The translations under genes and the position numbers were made by a program. A stretch of DNA of 64,000 nucleotides from Portunus trituberculatus (lineage: Eukaryota > Arthropoda > Malacostraca > Decapoda > Portunidae), in NCBI RefSeq assembly GCF_017591435.1, contig NC_059268.1:19800184-19864183 (forward strand). The letters are read 5' to 3'. How positions within the stretch are numbered: position 1 is the first letter of the stretch; every line of letters begins with the position of its first letter. Shown in pieces: positions 1-14,269 of the stretch. The notes below the pieces were generated by a model. The model did no database searches, was not told the origin of the DNA, and worked only from the letters and a program-made list of their open reading frames with translations.

Positions 1-124
1 TAGTTCTTGGCAGACACATTTGAGCCATCTCATTACACCACCAGCTATTCCTGTCCATCTGTTATCTGTCGTTACTCAAAAATCATTCGGTTATAAACAT
101 TTTGATATACATAGAATACCTAAT

Positions 125-127
<3 letters not shown>

Positions 128-203
<76 letters not shown>
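128..203. repeat. (AT)n microsatellite
   Basis: About 38 uninterrupted AT units in the intron just upstream of the first visible XRCC1 exon. Confidence 0.95.
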
Positions 204-207
<4 letters not shown>

Positions 208-299
208 TACCTGTTTCATGGATACAGGCATAGACTGCTATGGTAATGTATAATAGCCTGTGATATAAGTAATAGGTATGTTTAATTTTCTTCATCCAG

Positions 300-1923
<1,624 letters not shown>

Positions 1924-4900
1924 AAGTAAGTAAAGGATGATGCAGTGGAATCTCGGTTACCTAATGCTTCCCTTTTTAATGGATTGTTTTTTGAAAGATA
2001 TTTTGAATGTGCTTTGATAGCCGGAATATAATTTGGTTCTGGAACAAAGTTACTGATTTCAAATATTAAAGGAGTAAACAAAAGGTGCCATTTTACGAGT
2101 GTGTCATTAAGTTCATTCATGGGATCCTTTGTGGATAAATCATTTTTGAAGTGGAGATGTTGTGAAGCAGCCATCATAGCAGTGGGGGGTGTATTCTATT
2201 CAGCTGCTAAGACTGAGTAGATGTGTTTCTTGAAACAAACTGATTTGTTTTGCACTGATTTTGATTTTGAGTGACATTCAGGAACAAATCAAGTTTAAGA
2301 ACTGAGGTTCCACTGTATATCCATTTTTAATAAAAGTACAAATATTCAGAAATGCTGATATTTATCCACATGAACCAGAGAAAATACTATGATCACTTCA
2401 TTTGTATACTAGATTGGTATTATTATTATTTTAACTATTTACTGTACATGTTGGTCATTAGTGTCATTTTCTTGGCTGGTGCAGACTGGAACACATCAAT
2501 TCTGTAATGTTATACAATACACTGCCAATATTGAATGGAAATATGAACAATAAATGTTTTTTAGTTTTAATGATAAGCTTGTCATATTGTCCATTTTTGT
2601 ACTTGTTATTTCTGTATGGAAACAAAGATAATGTCGAGTGTGAAACTTTCTGGTTAATACAACCTAATTGCTTGTTTTACCTTCATTTTCTTATAGCACA
2701 GTATGATTAAATATTAACTTTTATATTCATATTTACTGAAATAATAGTTTCTCTGAGAATTACCAATTTTAAAAAGGAGAAATGAACTTGAATTAAAAAT
2801 AAAATAATACTATTAAATGTTAGGCTTGTCCACAAATTTCCACAGAGTTCATCCTATGTTAAGCAGTTACTAGACTAATATAGGTTTCCAAAGATGGTGG
2901 GATCTGCAGTCTGGATCAGTCAGTATTGTTCACTTTCAATATAATTCTCAGGTCTTATGAGAGGAAGAACTGACACATTACTGGCTGGGATGTTATTAGT
3001 ATTCTCTTTGAATACTATATTTCTAAGCAGATTTGGATTCTGCATATTTAGTTATTTGGTTTTGAGCCCATGAATCACATCCAGCTGTTTGTTGGTAGCC
3101 CTGAAACTAGTCAGAAATTCCTCAGGTGCCTACGTCCATGTTTTATGTAAAGAACTTCTGTTTTGTATGTGTGCGTTCTCTGCTAGCCTATAGTACCTGT
3201 AGGCAATATTTTTTGAGCAATGCTTGTTGCCTTGAAGAGCTTTGCAATGCACACAGTCAGATATAGACCTCATGCACATTGTCTTGATGACCATTGGCCA
3301 CTTGATGATGGGTGAAAAAATGGCCAAGCTCCTGGTGGGAGTCGACTTAGATTAAGTGTTCACTTGTTAGCCACTAATGAATATCCAATTGCAGATTTTC
3401 TAATGATCAAATACAGTGAAACCAATGTACATTTTTAGATATTTGTATTTGTTTTATCTTATTAGGAATACAATTTTAATGCAAATCAGGCAGTTTCTTG
3501 AATCTGTATAAAAAATCATCATATGAGAAATCAGATACAACATGTTCAGACACAAGCATAGGTGGGGAATAGTAATGCTCAGTGCTCTCTCATGAGGCAT
3601 GTTGTTATGGTACAACAGTAATTTCCACTACACCATGTCAGGTCATTTGCAGTAAATATTCCACCTCAGATGCTTTAGAATGCCAGCAAAATTTGGCATT
3701 GACTGTCTGACTCCAGATGAATTCACAAAGCACAATCTACCAGTGTTGAAAATTAAAAACATTATTACAGTACTATTTTAAGTTAACCAAGAATGCAATA
3801 TGGTAATTTAAAGATAGGATGAAATGTGACAAATTTTTCATAGGTCATATGAATAAGGCCATGATGCAGCAGTACATAGCATTGCCTCTGAAGAATGAAA
3901 AATCACCGAGGCAATAACATGGTTTTGCATTGGAAACTAGACTAACCCTTGTATAGCTTGTGTAACCTTTTTTTTTTCTTTACTGCTGAAGAGAGTACAC
4001 AAAGAAGGTAGGTATTAGATATGAAGGAATGTTTGAATGTGTAAGTGTGCATGTATATATCTTGTCTGCTACTCCTTTCAAGGGTAACTTAGCCTGGTCT
4101 TACAGTCCACACAACTTCAGAATTTGTCAAGTTTAAGTATGGAGGCACACAACCCTGATAATTCCTAGGCAAAACTACTGTCATTCAAACAGTTCAAAGC
4201 ATTCCCAACAACTGGACTTGCCAAAAGTTGGGTAAGTTAAATGCTAGTTGCCACTCACAATGACCTGGCGACCTCTAGATTGTAAATGACCATTTAATAT
4301 GCGAATTACAGAAAATATAAGTACCTAGTGAGTTTATATGAACTGGAATATCATATTGGTTAAAATTTCCTTATACTTATAGAAGATTTTCATGAAATAT
4401 ACTAACAACAGAAGAATACAAATGAACACTTGAAATGGGTTCTTATTAGCGACTGTGACCAATGTTACACACAGTAATGAATGTGTTAGTTCTCAGAAAA
4501 CTTTCCATCTTTGCAATAATAAAAACTAATTTATATATTGTCAAACCTTAAAATAATGCATTCCACCCAAGCATAATTAAGTATGTGTATCAATAAAACT
4601 TCTAATCTATGTGGGTTTCTTAGTGTATTAAAGCTATAGCATGGCCTACTAGGTTCTGAAGTCCCTCAATTTTTCAACACAAGTGAAAAGTACCACTTCT
4701 ATATGTACTTTCAAATCAACAAGTACAGCCTTCAGCTTTATGCCCTTGAAATGTCTTTGACAAACCATCTCAGTTCTACAGATGTATATATAAATGTAAA
4801 GGAAACATTTATTGTAATTTACAAACTTTTATATAAAAATATTCTATTGCAATTTCTGTAATTTATTGATATAAAAAAGAAAAAAAATTATTATGCATCA

Positions 4901-5762
4901 AAATGCATCCCCTAACATTGGAAATAAGAGAGATAAGGCTTGTCTCTTTTTTAAACAAAATATAGGGATTAAGATCAATTTAAGAAGAGACTGGACATTT
5001 TATTTTTCTTTGTTTCCTCTTCTCTCTAGAGCTGACAAATGAATAAATGAAGAGGTGAGACAGGGAGAAAGTTCTTGCCTAACCTAACCTTAGCATCTTC
5101 CCATACTTAGTATAGCAATGACATTCTAAAATATTATTCACATTCATCACCTTCTTGAGACAATGTTTGGCTTCTTTCATTATGAGCATCTTCAATACAA
5201 AGGATACAGATGTTATGTAACTAGATTACAGAAAAGATTGCTGGTCTTTGCTTATCATAGTAATCATGGTCTTTTTGTTCATGTTTTTATACAGTATTGT
5301 GGGCCCAAATGCAGCCCTTGACTTCCTGCTCAGCAACACAGCTTCTGCATCACTCCCTTGACAGGAGAGGAAAAGGATCCCTCAAAATAAAGGAACCCTT
5401 GAGAGACGCTTGTTCTTTCCCCCGATGGTGAAGCCTGTCAGTTTTTTCACAACACAGGAGCTGTGGATAAGTTTGTTCATAAATAAAATGGAAATCCAAG
5501 AGGCATAGAATGAAATTTTATGCCCATCATATTTTCTGTGGCAGATGGCAAAGAAATGCATTTGAGTCAAGAATTTAATTTTGTTACAGATAACATGAGA
5601 ATAAAAAATTCCCACGGTAACAAAGAACATAAATCTATCTTGAATTACTGTAATCTACTCTGAGCTTGATAAATGAGGAATACTGTTAAATCCAGGTCTA
5701 ATTAATTGTAAGGTTTCCTTACATTGGGATGAACTAAAAAGCATACCTGAATCATGTACAGC
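1924..5762. other. Intergenic region between the convergent XRCC1 and CHMP1 genes
   Basis: AT-rich, unlike the rest of the window almost free of long microsatellites. It should hold both 3' UTRs. AATAAA on + at 2329 and 2549 could serve XRCC1; TTTATT at 4999-5004 (AATAAA on -) could serve CHMP1. I see no further convincing coding exon. The 5295-5361 stretch is exon-like but unsupported. Confidence 0.6.
2549..2554 (+). terminator. Candidate XRCC1 poly(A) signal
   Basis: AATAAA followed by a T/G-rich stretch, about 625 bases after the XRCC1 stop. An earlier AATAAA is at 2329-2334. Choice between them is a guess. Confidence 0.35.
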
Positions 5763-5975
5763 TTAGTTTCTGAGTGCTGCCAAACGTCTTGTGAGCTGAT
5801 CTTCTTGGTCTGTGGTACGCTCACCAGTGGTGAGAGTGGCAGTGGGTATAGACTGTGCATTCAGCTGGTCCATCACTTCTAAACCAGCCTCATCTGCAAC
5901 TTGCTGAATGAGAGAGTCCACATCTTCTTTTGGAGTAGAAAGAGTAGTGGCAGCTCCCATGCTGTCTTCAAGCAC
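5763..5975 (-). CDS. CHMP1A: CHMP1 terminal coding exon with MIM1 motif
   Basis: Acceptor gtcccaag above 5975; the first codon is GTG (Val139, not a start). It encodes 70 residues from VLEDSMGAATTLSTP to the C-terminal RRLAALRN, then a stop at 5763-5765. Confidence 0.95.
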   Translation of the reverse strand: MLEDSMGAATTLSTPKEDVDSLIQQVADEAGLEVMDQLNAQSIPTATLTTGERTTDQEDQLTRRLAALRN

Positions 5976-6493
5976 CTTGGGACAAAGAGAGACACTTAAT
6001 AAGCTCTGTTTTTCTTCAAGATACTAGATCAATGAGGCATATCTCATTATATTATCTTGCTCACATGGCTGAGTACTCTCTTACTATTTATAAACTAAAC
6101 AAATGACAAGCAAATAAAAAGCAACATCCAGTACAAGAGTAATTATCCAACTCATTGATTTGTAAATGCTTTATGAGGTATTTCAAATCAAGAAGTACTG
6201 TATCAAATTTTCAATCACTTACCGAAGTTCTCACATCAAGGTCTTCAAACTGTGTTTCAAATTTGTCCATAATTGAAGACACTTTCTGCAGGTCCATGGT
6301 GTTGAGAGCCTGGTCGAGAGCTTTTACCACAGAACCCATGTTCTTGGTGATTCCCTTCATGGCCAATGTTGACTGAACCCTGTTTAAAATAAATATATTA
6401 ATGAAAAGAGGAAATCATTGTACAAACTAACAAATTAACCACCTAGTCACCTTCTCTGTGTGTGGATGATAAAGCTTAAATTTTATGAGACAA

Positions 6494-6570
<77 letters not shown>

Positions 6571-9182
6571 TGGAAGGATGGAGGGTGGGTGGGATAGAGA
6601 GAGGTAGGATATGGGAAGGGAGGGAGACACAAGAAATGGGAGGAAAGGAAGGAATGCAAAACAGACTAGTGACTGAGAAGCGTTGCTTGTTTGGCTGTTT
6701 GTGTATCCATTTGAGATTATTTAGCTACAGCAAAGCCTATAAGGCAACTTACCTAGACTGTACAGCGTCCACCTTTGATGCCATGCGTAAGTAAGACAAG
6801 GACTCATTTTTTTTTCTTATAGCATTTTCAGCATAAATCTTTGCACCCTCAACATTGCCTTGTTGAAGAGCTTTCTTTATCTTGCCTTCTTGAATCTGGA
6901 ATGGAAAAACATCTATTGTGACACTAAAGTATTTCTAGTAAATAAATAGTATGGATTTTGTCAAAACAGATAACTATGACAAAATTTCCAGCAATAATCT
7001 GATGATGTGCCAATACATACAGTTTACTAAACACCAATACTATTTCCAGTTATATTTTTCCTCATCAAGAGGGCTTTTTTGAAAGATTCTCTATTGCACT
7101 GGGTGGGATGGTAATAATTTTGTCAGTAACAAAAATACTTTTACTTAAATTTAAAAACAAACAAGATGGTACAGTAAATGCTTGGCTAAACATGAATGTA
7201 CCAGAGAGAATATACTGGAATACTGTCTGGGAATTAGTTATACAGGACCAGGAGGGATACTGGAACTGAATGAGGTTGAAGAAAATCCAGTTTTGTTAAG
7301 TTCTCGAGATTGAAACTTGCAAAGTACAAGCCTTACCATTTTTGTTTTCTCATACAAAGCAAAACATCAATATACATGTGATTTTTAATGTGCATACATA
7401 CAGCAATTTGTAATTCATTGTGTTGATATGGAGTTAATATTTGGCACAAAGAAAATTTCAGTAAGGATTTCCCCAAGAAATTATTTCTGAAGGAATGCAT
7501 ACTAGAAGAACTGCAGTTTGTTAAGTGTAACATGTCCTATGTAATAACAGCCTAACATAAATTAATATGACATGAAACCTTTACATAGCAGCTGCAGGAC
7601 TTGTAAATGAGTGTTGTTTGCTTGAACTAGTATCTAATATTTGAAATATTAGTTTGCATTACTTTTTGGTCCTTTTCCGCCTTCTTTGCCAGTCTCTCCA
7701 TCTGCTTTTCACAAAACTTCAACTGGAACAAGCAATCTGAAAAAAAATATATAGTTGAGACTTGATAAACTCATTAGCTGAGACTTGATAAACTCGTTAA
7801 TGAAATTTTTGGTACATAAATGGGCAGTCAACATCCCTTATGATATACACAGATCAAAGTCTTTCTTTCACTGCTATGAAGCTCCAGTAGATTCAGGGAA
7901 CAAAAAAGATCATGAGTTATATTTAGCTCTGATCTCCATCAAAGAAAACAAAGCATAGAGGTCAGAAATAGTAAAGTGGATATTAGGATTAATGTTAAAA
8001 GCAGAAGTCCCAAAGTAATATACCACCACTTACTGATGTCCAATTGTCACCATATTTTGTCAGATCCATTATGTAGTGTTAATCTACTACAGAAATGCTC
8101 AGTCAATTAATGTTTACTTTTGGTCTTTGTCAGCCCATGACATGACTGCATGTGCATGTTGTGGTAATATACTCATTGTACTTGGTGTTTATGATTATTT
8201 TGCACACTTTGATATTATTGAGTCATATTGATGGTTTTGAAAATCAACACACGGCACCAGAAACAGAGTTAGGTTAGGTTAAGTTACTTTTAAGATTAGA
8301 TTAGCTTAGATTAAGTTTTGGTTTAGTTGGTTGGGGATGAAAAAAAAAAAAAAAGACCAGATTTTGCATTTCCTAACAAGTTTATGGTGACAGACAACCA
8401 TATTTGGCAAAGAAATGACTAATAATAAATTTTCACTCCAAATGTTTCATACCATTAACAGTAATCCTAATGTGCATCAAACTTGTGCATATTTTTCCTT
8501 CATACTTTCAAGATTTGACAAGTATCTAAAAATCTGCGAAAGTTAGGAAAATTGACTCGTACGCACAATGAAGTCCAAACAATTACTGACACAAAGAATC
8601 CAGGTAAACCTCCAGTTTCACCACCTTGTCCTTTCTGAACGAAACTATTTTTTTCTGGTAGATTTCGGCTTGCTTTTTAATTAAAATACCACTTGTTTTT
8701 GGCGCAAATCAACCAATTTTTTTTTTTTACAGCCCCGAAACATATTATGATTTGCATAAAAAACTGGTAAATTAATCAAAAACAAGTCAAAATCTATCAG
8801 AAAAAAATAGTTTCGTCCATAAAAGAACCTTATTTAATCTAATCTAACCTAACCTAACCTAACCTAAAAGGTTGCACCTAATATATATGGGGTTTAAATT
8901 ACTCGTAATGAGGAGCTCTATCTCTTGAGGTGGGTAAAAAACACGTAGCTGATTGTGGTGAAACTCTGAAGTAATACCGAGTCCTTAATTATCTGCAACA
9001 TGACAAGCTTCATTGACTGTAATTGCATCACGGTTGTCTTGAGAAGTAAACAAAACAAGTGAAACAATGATTAGTTTCTGTCCTGACACTAAAATATAAA
9101 AAACCGCTATTAACCCTTTTAGTACATCACGCTCGTACTCACCTTGCATTTTCTTATCCGAACTTCCTCCAAACCACGACAT
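5763..9182 (-). CDS. CHMP1A: CHMP1 (charged multivesicular body protein 1), ESCRT-III subunit; five coding exons
   Basis: Complete gene. CHMP1 is a cytoplasmic ESCRT-III protein of endosomal sorting, cytokinetic abscission and nuclear envelope sealing; its C-terminal tail recruits VPS4 and other MIT-domain proteins. The exons 9143-9182, 7663-7736, 6753-6895, 6223-6379 and 5763-5975 join to 627 bases, 208 residues (human CHMP1A is 196). Recognisable family stretches are LFQLKF, ERLAKKAEKD, IYAENAIRKKNE, LRMASKVDAV, MKGITKNM, NTMDLQKVSSIMDKFE and LEDSMGAATTLSTP. The protein ends EDQLTRRLAALRN (196-208), a MIM1 motif of form E..L..RL..LR, closer to CHMP1A than CHMP1B. The 13-residue leader MSWFGGSSDKKMQ precedes the segment where human CHMP1A starts. 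All junctions are GT-AG; the last acceptor is AAG rather than the commoner CAG/TAG. It runs tail to tail with XRCC1. Confidence 0.95.
6223..6379 (-). CDS. CHMP1A: CHMP1 coding exon 4
   Basis: Acceptor taaacag above 6379, donor TCG|GTAAGT after 6223. It encodes residues 87-138 plus the base completing Arg86, including MKGITKNMGSVVKALDQAL and TMDLQKVSSIMDKFE. Confidence 0.95.
6499..6568. repeat. (GA)n microsatellite in a CHMP1 intron
   Basis: About 35 GA units between CHMP1 exons 3 and 4. Confidence 0.95.
6753..6895 (-). CDS. CHMP1A: CHMP1 coding exon 3
   Basis: Acceptor cattccag above 6895, donor AG|GTAAGT after 6753. It encodes residues 39-85 with the highly conserved YAENAIRKKNE and LRMASKVDAV stretches. 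Confidence 0.95.
7663..7736 (-). CDS. CHMP1A: CHMP1 coding exon 2
   Basis: Acceptor tttttcag above 7736, donor AAA|GTAATG after 7663. It encodes residues 14-38, DCLFQLKF... to ...EKDQK, the start of helix 1. Confidence 0.92.
8628..8829. mobile_element. Fold-back (long inverted repeat) element in CHMP1 intron 1
   Basis: Two arms of about 85-90 bases, roughly 8628-8720 and 8738-8829, are reverse complements with scattered mismatches. For example GAACGAAACTATTTTTTTCT on the left matches the complement of the right-hand AGAAAAAAATAGTTTCGTCC. There is no coding capacity. This is the form of a small MITE or fold-back element; no clear target duplication was seen. Confidence 0.7.
8836..8868. repeat. 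Interstitial telomere-like (CCTAA)n
   Basis: Four to five CCTAA units, the arthropod telomere motif, preceded by degenerate TCTAA units. It lies a few bases past the fold-back element, in CHMP1 intron 1. Confidence 0.7.
9143..9182 (-). CDS. CHMP1A: CHMP1 coding exon 1
   Basis: ATG at 9182-9180; donor CAAG|GTGAGT after 9143. It encodes MSWFGGSSDKKMQ plus one base (phase 1). Confidence 0.85.
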
Positions 9183-10251
9183 CTTGACAAAAAAAACTGG
9201 GCAGAGTAGTGAAGAGCAGCACCTTAGAGTGAGTCAAGATCACGGAATCCTCACCTCAAGGCCACAACACTATAAACACCTTTGCTCCTTCATGTCAATA
9301 AAGACTCGACTCTCTTAACGTTGCAATATAGACTACTTGATTCTTTATTGCTAAAACAAACCCGTACAAAGGATTGAGTACATGTTAAATCACGAAATAT
9401 AATATAACAACAATGCATTATTCTTGTCATTTAAGCTTTCAGAATTATTGCATGTTCAGTAAGAGTAAAGAAAGACAGTAGTTTCTGCTATGAACAGTGA
9501 TTTATCATATTGCTGATAGTGATGGGAGGAGAATATTTTCCGTGTTCACTGGCAATTCTTGAAAATTCGAACAATGGTTAGAATAAGATTTTTATTTATC
9601 TATTTTTTCTTAGTAAGGCTTTATTTTCCATAATTGACCTGCTTTCAAAAGACTGAATGAGATTACATAACTACATTTTTCAATATCAACAATAATAATG
9701 TTTATCGAGCCTACAGCAAATCCTATTGGTGACGTCAGAGATAAAAGGTGATGACGGAAGGAAACATGACTTATCTTATCACACATTGCAGTTGGTTCCG
9801 TATCCCCTCTAAACACCTAAGTTTGCCCTATTTCCAAACATTTTCTTTCGTACTAGCAAACTGATGGCAGAATTGAGTAAAATAAACCTTTCAACTACTT
9901 ATATTATAGAGATAGATCCAATTCTTAATGGCTTCACCTATTGAGGCCCATGAACAGCAAGCACGGGCCTCTAGGATCTACATCTGTATGAACACCAGGG
10001 AAACTAATTACATCTCTATATTCACCACCGCAGTGTCCAACAAGATGGGGGTGGTGCAGTGAGCAGGGTGTGTCGTGTACCGCCATGTGAGTCCAAATCC
10101 TACGTTGTGACTGGGATGTTTAAGATCTTCTTTGGGTAAGATCGACCTTAATCGAACTCCAAGAAACTCAAGGTTAGGTTCATTTCAAATTTTTCTGCAG
10201 ACTGAAATGGTGTAATAAGTATATATATGTAGTTTTTTAGTTTTTTTATTA

Positions 10252-10258
10252 CTTATTA

Positions 10259-10317
<59 letters not shown>
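10252..10317. repeat. (ATT)n microsatellite
   Basis: About 20 ATT units. Confidence 0.95.
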
Positions 10318-10604
10318 GGTTATGTAGGCTATCTACTATGGTACTGTGTTATTCATATAATGTTCTCTTAGATATATATTTCTTATTATATGTACGTACG
10401 TGTCAGTTTTAGCTTCCTATTTGTATATATATGTTTGTAAAATGATTCACCATTCTTCAAGTACATTCATTTACAAAAAAAAAAAAAAAAAAGTGCACAC
10501 ACACACACATACACAAACGCACACACGCACTTTATAGCTGTGTCATCTGTGTGGTGTAAGTAGGCTTAGCAGAAGGCAAGGCGGGGATGATAGCAATGGG
10601 AAAC

Positions 10605-10606
<2 letters not shown>

Positions 10607-10647
<41 letters not shown>
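10607..10647. repeat. (AC)n microsatellite
   Basis: About 20 AC units; a shorter imperfect AC tract lies at 10495-10530. Confidence 0.95.
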
Positions 10648-10648
<1 letters not shown>

Positions 10649-11428
10649 CACTGCACGTCAGCATATCCTGATGCTGACTCTATATTGTCCGTCATCCTCC
10701 TCGTCCTCCCACAAAGGCTCGGAACACTCCCTCTAATACTGTACAATACAACACTTATGATTGAACCGTGACTCTGGCTCATCATCCTGGCATGAAGAGG
10801 TTAGGGAATCCGAGTAATTGAAAGCCGATCGACTTATGTAGGTAGTTTTTTTTTTTTTATCATTTGCAATTTAACGTGTCAAGGAAACTAGCTAAAGATT
10901 AAAAGAAAAAGACTTTATCGCTCTTAAAGATAAATAGATAAATAAGTATAAATAAAAAAAAAGCTAAAAAAAAAAAAAGATATCAATTACATATGAACTC
11001 ATTATCTATCGGTAGAATTAATGGCTGGCCAATTCTCTCACCCGGACAATCTTTCTCTATACATGTTTTTGTCGAGTGGTTGGAGGCGGGTGACAAGGAG
11101 CGGGGAGGAGGGCGCGGCGGGCGGGTGACGGAGAGTGGACAGCTGCTGTGGTGACGCTAGGTTCTGTCAGCTTCACGGCAGGCTATGTTTGCGAGGACCA
11201 GAATTTACACGTTGATATTACCCTTTATTCATTGTATTCATCACAACATTTCTTAATTAAATATACGCATTTCTTTTGCTGTGCCGTCGTGGTGTGTGAT
11301 ACCAAAAAAGAGCAGTATTCTTAAATGTCTCAGTATTCAATTTCGACAGCTTTTAACAGGTTCTAAAAGTTCTCAGTGGGGTTTTCGTGATTTTGGTGAT
11401 ACTTGAACACGGATCATCATCAAGGTTG

Positions 11429-11429
<1 letters not shown>

Positions 11430-11473
<44 letters not shown>
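11430..11473. repeat. (AC)n microsatellite
   Basis: About 22 AC units interrupting a degenerate copy of the second MITE-like family. Confidence 0.95.
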
Positions 11474-11474
<1 letters not shown>

Positions 11475-11960
11475 TAGAACCTGACTCATGATCTCTGTGG
11501 TTTTTGAAAATTGCGCTTATGAGAGAATAAAGCGTGTCAAAATACGGTCTCGGTCTGGCTGGCTGGCTGGTTTGGGGATGGCAGCAGCGTGCGTAGTCAC
11601 CCAGCATCTGCTACCTTCACTCTCGCTGCGGCCACCTCCTAGATCTTAGTGCCACCGAGACACAGAAAACGCTTCAACTTTTCCATTATGCTACAATGTC
11701 ACTGTCCAAAAAGCTGCGGTTACGCCTTTATCAGCAGTAATGAGTTGTGAAGACCTTGTTTCTTGACACGATGCTCTCAACTCTTGTGGATTTTGTAATG
11801 TTTTCAAGTTGTTTCTTAGTGAAGGCTGTTTGCTAGAGATCACTTTTCGTTTTAAAGTGATTAAGCTTAAAGAAGATAATGATGTTCGCTGTAATGTTAC
11901 GATGGTGATGTTGCTGTTATTGCTGAGAGTAACGACGATAATGCTGATGGCAATAACTAA

Positions 11961-11966
11961 AATAAC

Positions 11967-12028
<62 letters not shown>

Positions 12029-12060
12029 CAACAACAACAACAATAACAACAACAACAACG
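11961..12060. repeat. (AAT)n then (AAC)n microsatellite
   Basis: AAT units to 12024, then AAC units to 12060. Confidence 0.95.
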
Positions 12061-12157
12061 CACTAGTAATTATAATAGGAAATGAAATAAAACTAAATGG
12101 TGATAACAATAACAAAATGCGTAGATAAACATGCCTAACCCTCCCTTACACCCCCCT

Positions 12158-12160
<3 letters not shown>

Positions 12161-12213
<53 letters not shown>
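12161..12213. repeat. (AC)n microsatellite
   Basis: About 26 AC units after a C-rich run. Confidence 0.95.
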
Positions 12214-12217
<4 letters not shown>

Positions 12218-12543
12218 ACACAGACAGATTTATGACGTTCCACATGTATCCTACCATATGTCTTGGAGTGGCTGAGGATAATGTCTCGCTAATGTCTCGC
12301 TAATGTCTCGCTGACTGACTCCACACAAACACGTACTCTTGACGGGTCCCTCTTGGCCGCCACACCCCCTAATGATATTGCAACATTTGATACATTTCAG
12401 ATCATAAGAAAATAAAGGAGTCTACAAGAAGTTGGTGGGTGCACGCGTGGCTAATCTCATTCATAAATTTGTATAATCTTTCTTTTATTGACTGCACTGA
12501 CGATCTGACAATGTACAGTAGTCTTTTTCAATAATATGCTATC

Positions 12544-12546
<3 letters not shown>

Positions 12547-12595
<49 letters not shown>
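12547..12595. repeat. (AG)n microsatellite
   Basis: About 24 AG units. Confidence 0.95.
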
Positions 12596-12599
<4 letters not shown>

Positions 12600-12911
12600 A
12601 ACTACCGTCACCTATATTTTACAAAACGAAAACGCATGCATGTCTCTCAGTTTGTGTTAATGAGTCATCTACCATTTCTTCCCTATTATAGAAAAAGATA
12701 GGTAAATAAACAAGGATATGGTTGCGTTTTGTCACTTTAGAATACTGTAAGCATAGGACTCACGGTGATTCACTCCCTCAAAATATCGTCAACGCGGCGG
12801 CAGCATGCGACCAGACAATCGCTTACAAAGAGAACCCAGACACGCCTCCACCAACGGAGATATATAGACGTCAAGTGGGTGTGAGGGGCTCTTGAAGGGG
12901 ATCAGAGAGCT

Positions 12912-12913
<2 letters not shown>

Positions 12914-12968
<55 letters not shown>

Positions 12969-13045
12969 GTGTTAGAAGTTGCGTAGGATGATAATTTATT
13001 TTTCTTTCAACTTTTAACTTAACAAATTAATTTAGCATTGGGTCT

Positions 13046-13109
<64 letters not shown>
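12914..13109. repeat. Two (AG)n arrays
   Basis: AG arrays at 12914-12965 and 13046-13109 separated by about 80 bases of unique sequence. Confidence 0.95.
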
Positions 13110-13112
<3 letters not shown>

Positions 13113-14192
13113 TAAGGAATTCCACATACACGATAAACACATGGAAAAAAAAACGGTAAATCTTTCTTATTAGGTAAAAAGAAAAAAAAAAGACAACTAT
13201 AGAACACTGCATATTTTCTCTTAAGGACTGGAGGAAGGAAATAAAAAAACCAGGGTAGAGCAATGCCTTTACCACAGAATATATAATTATATACATCCAG
13301 GTACTTATCCAAATACTCTTTGAGACTCAAGAGGCGGTAGGTGTGGGTCAGGAAGAGAGCATCATCCTTGGCATAGGTGTGGTGTGTGGGCCGTGCGTGG
13401 CGCCTCTGGACGGACAGGTGGCAGGTAAAGACACGGCACTGGATGGTTGCTTAAGTACAGTTCGTTGTGGTAGTACCGTCCTGGCCAACAGTCGAGTAAC
13501 CTTCCTCTCTTTTTCATTGTTTTGCGTTTTCCTTCTGTCTTAAGTCTTAGGTCTGATCTAGTAACGTGGAAACTGGTGGATTCTTAACTTATCAGAGGAC
13601 TTGAGTGTTGAGAGTAACTGAAAGACTCGTGGTGTCCCTTACAGCACATTACAAGTAGGAATAGAAAGAAGGCACGTGGCAATAGTAAGCTTGCCCTGTG
13701 TTGTAGTGGATTGTACTTTCTCCTTTTACTTGTTATATGTTGTAAAGGGTAACCATGATTCTTTCAGTTCAGCGAACATGTACAGTTGGACTATGGTGGC
13801 AGCGGTGGGATGAATGAAATGTAAGGTTGCAATACTTCAAGAACGAAGGAGAACGCTGAACACAGTGTAAGTCAGTGTTGTTTTACTAGACTGTTGACCA
13901 CGACGATGGGGAAAAAGTACAGTATAGTCATGCACACTCGTCATATACATAGAAGTTTTTTCAACAGTTCATCCTAAAAAAATGAGAGAGAGAAAAAAAA
14001 AATTGCGTGTCTTTATGCTCTGTCCGCTCTTTATGTATTTGTGTATCCTTGTTCACGTGGGAAAAAAAAAGACAGATCACAATAATCTTATCGAGTTTTC
14101 ATCACTCATGTTTTCCTGGTTTTGTATACGGTCAAGATGTTACTCTTATTTATCGAAAAGCAGGAAAAATCTTAATTATATAACATTCTATT

Positions 14193-14195
<3 letters not shown>

Positions 14196-14269
<74 letters not shown>
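14196..14269. repeat. (TG)n microsatellite
   Basis: About 36 TG units. Confidence 0.95.

Noticed and set aside
5295..5361. Exon-like segment after ttatacag reading IVGPNAALDFLLSN and a stop
   Set aside because: It has a good acceptor but no upstream exon of matching family; joining it to XRCC1 in phase 0 gives a short meaningless tail. Kept only as a possibility.
10036..10165. tRNA-like sequence with TGGTGCAGTGAG and AGTCCAAATCC
   Set aside because: Box B is too degenerate and the body does not match either SINE family well enough to call.
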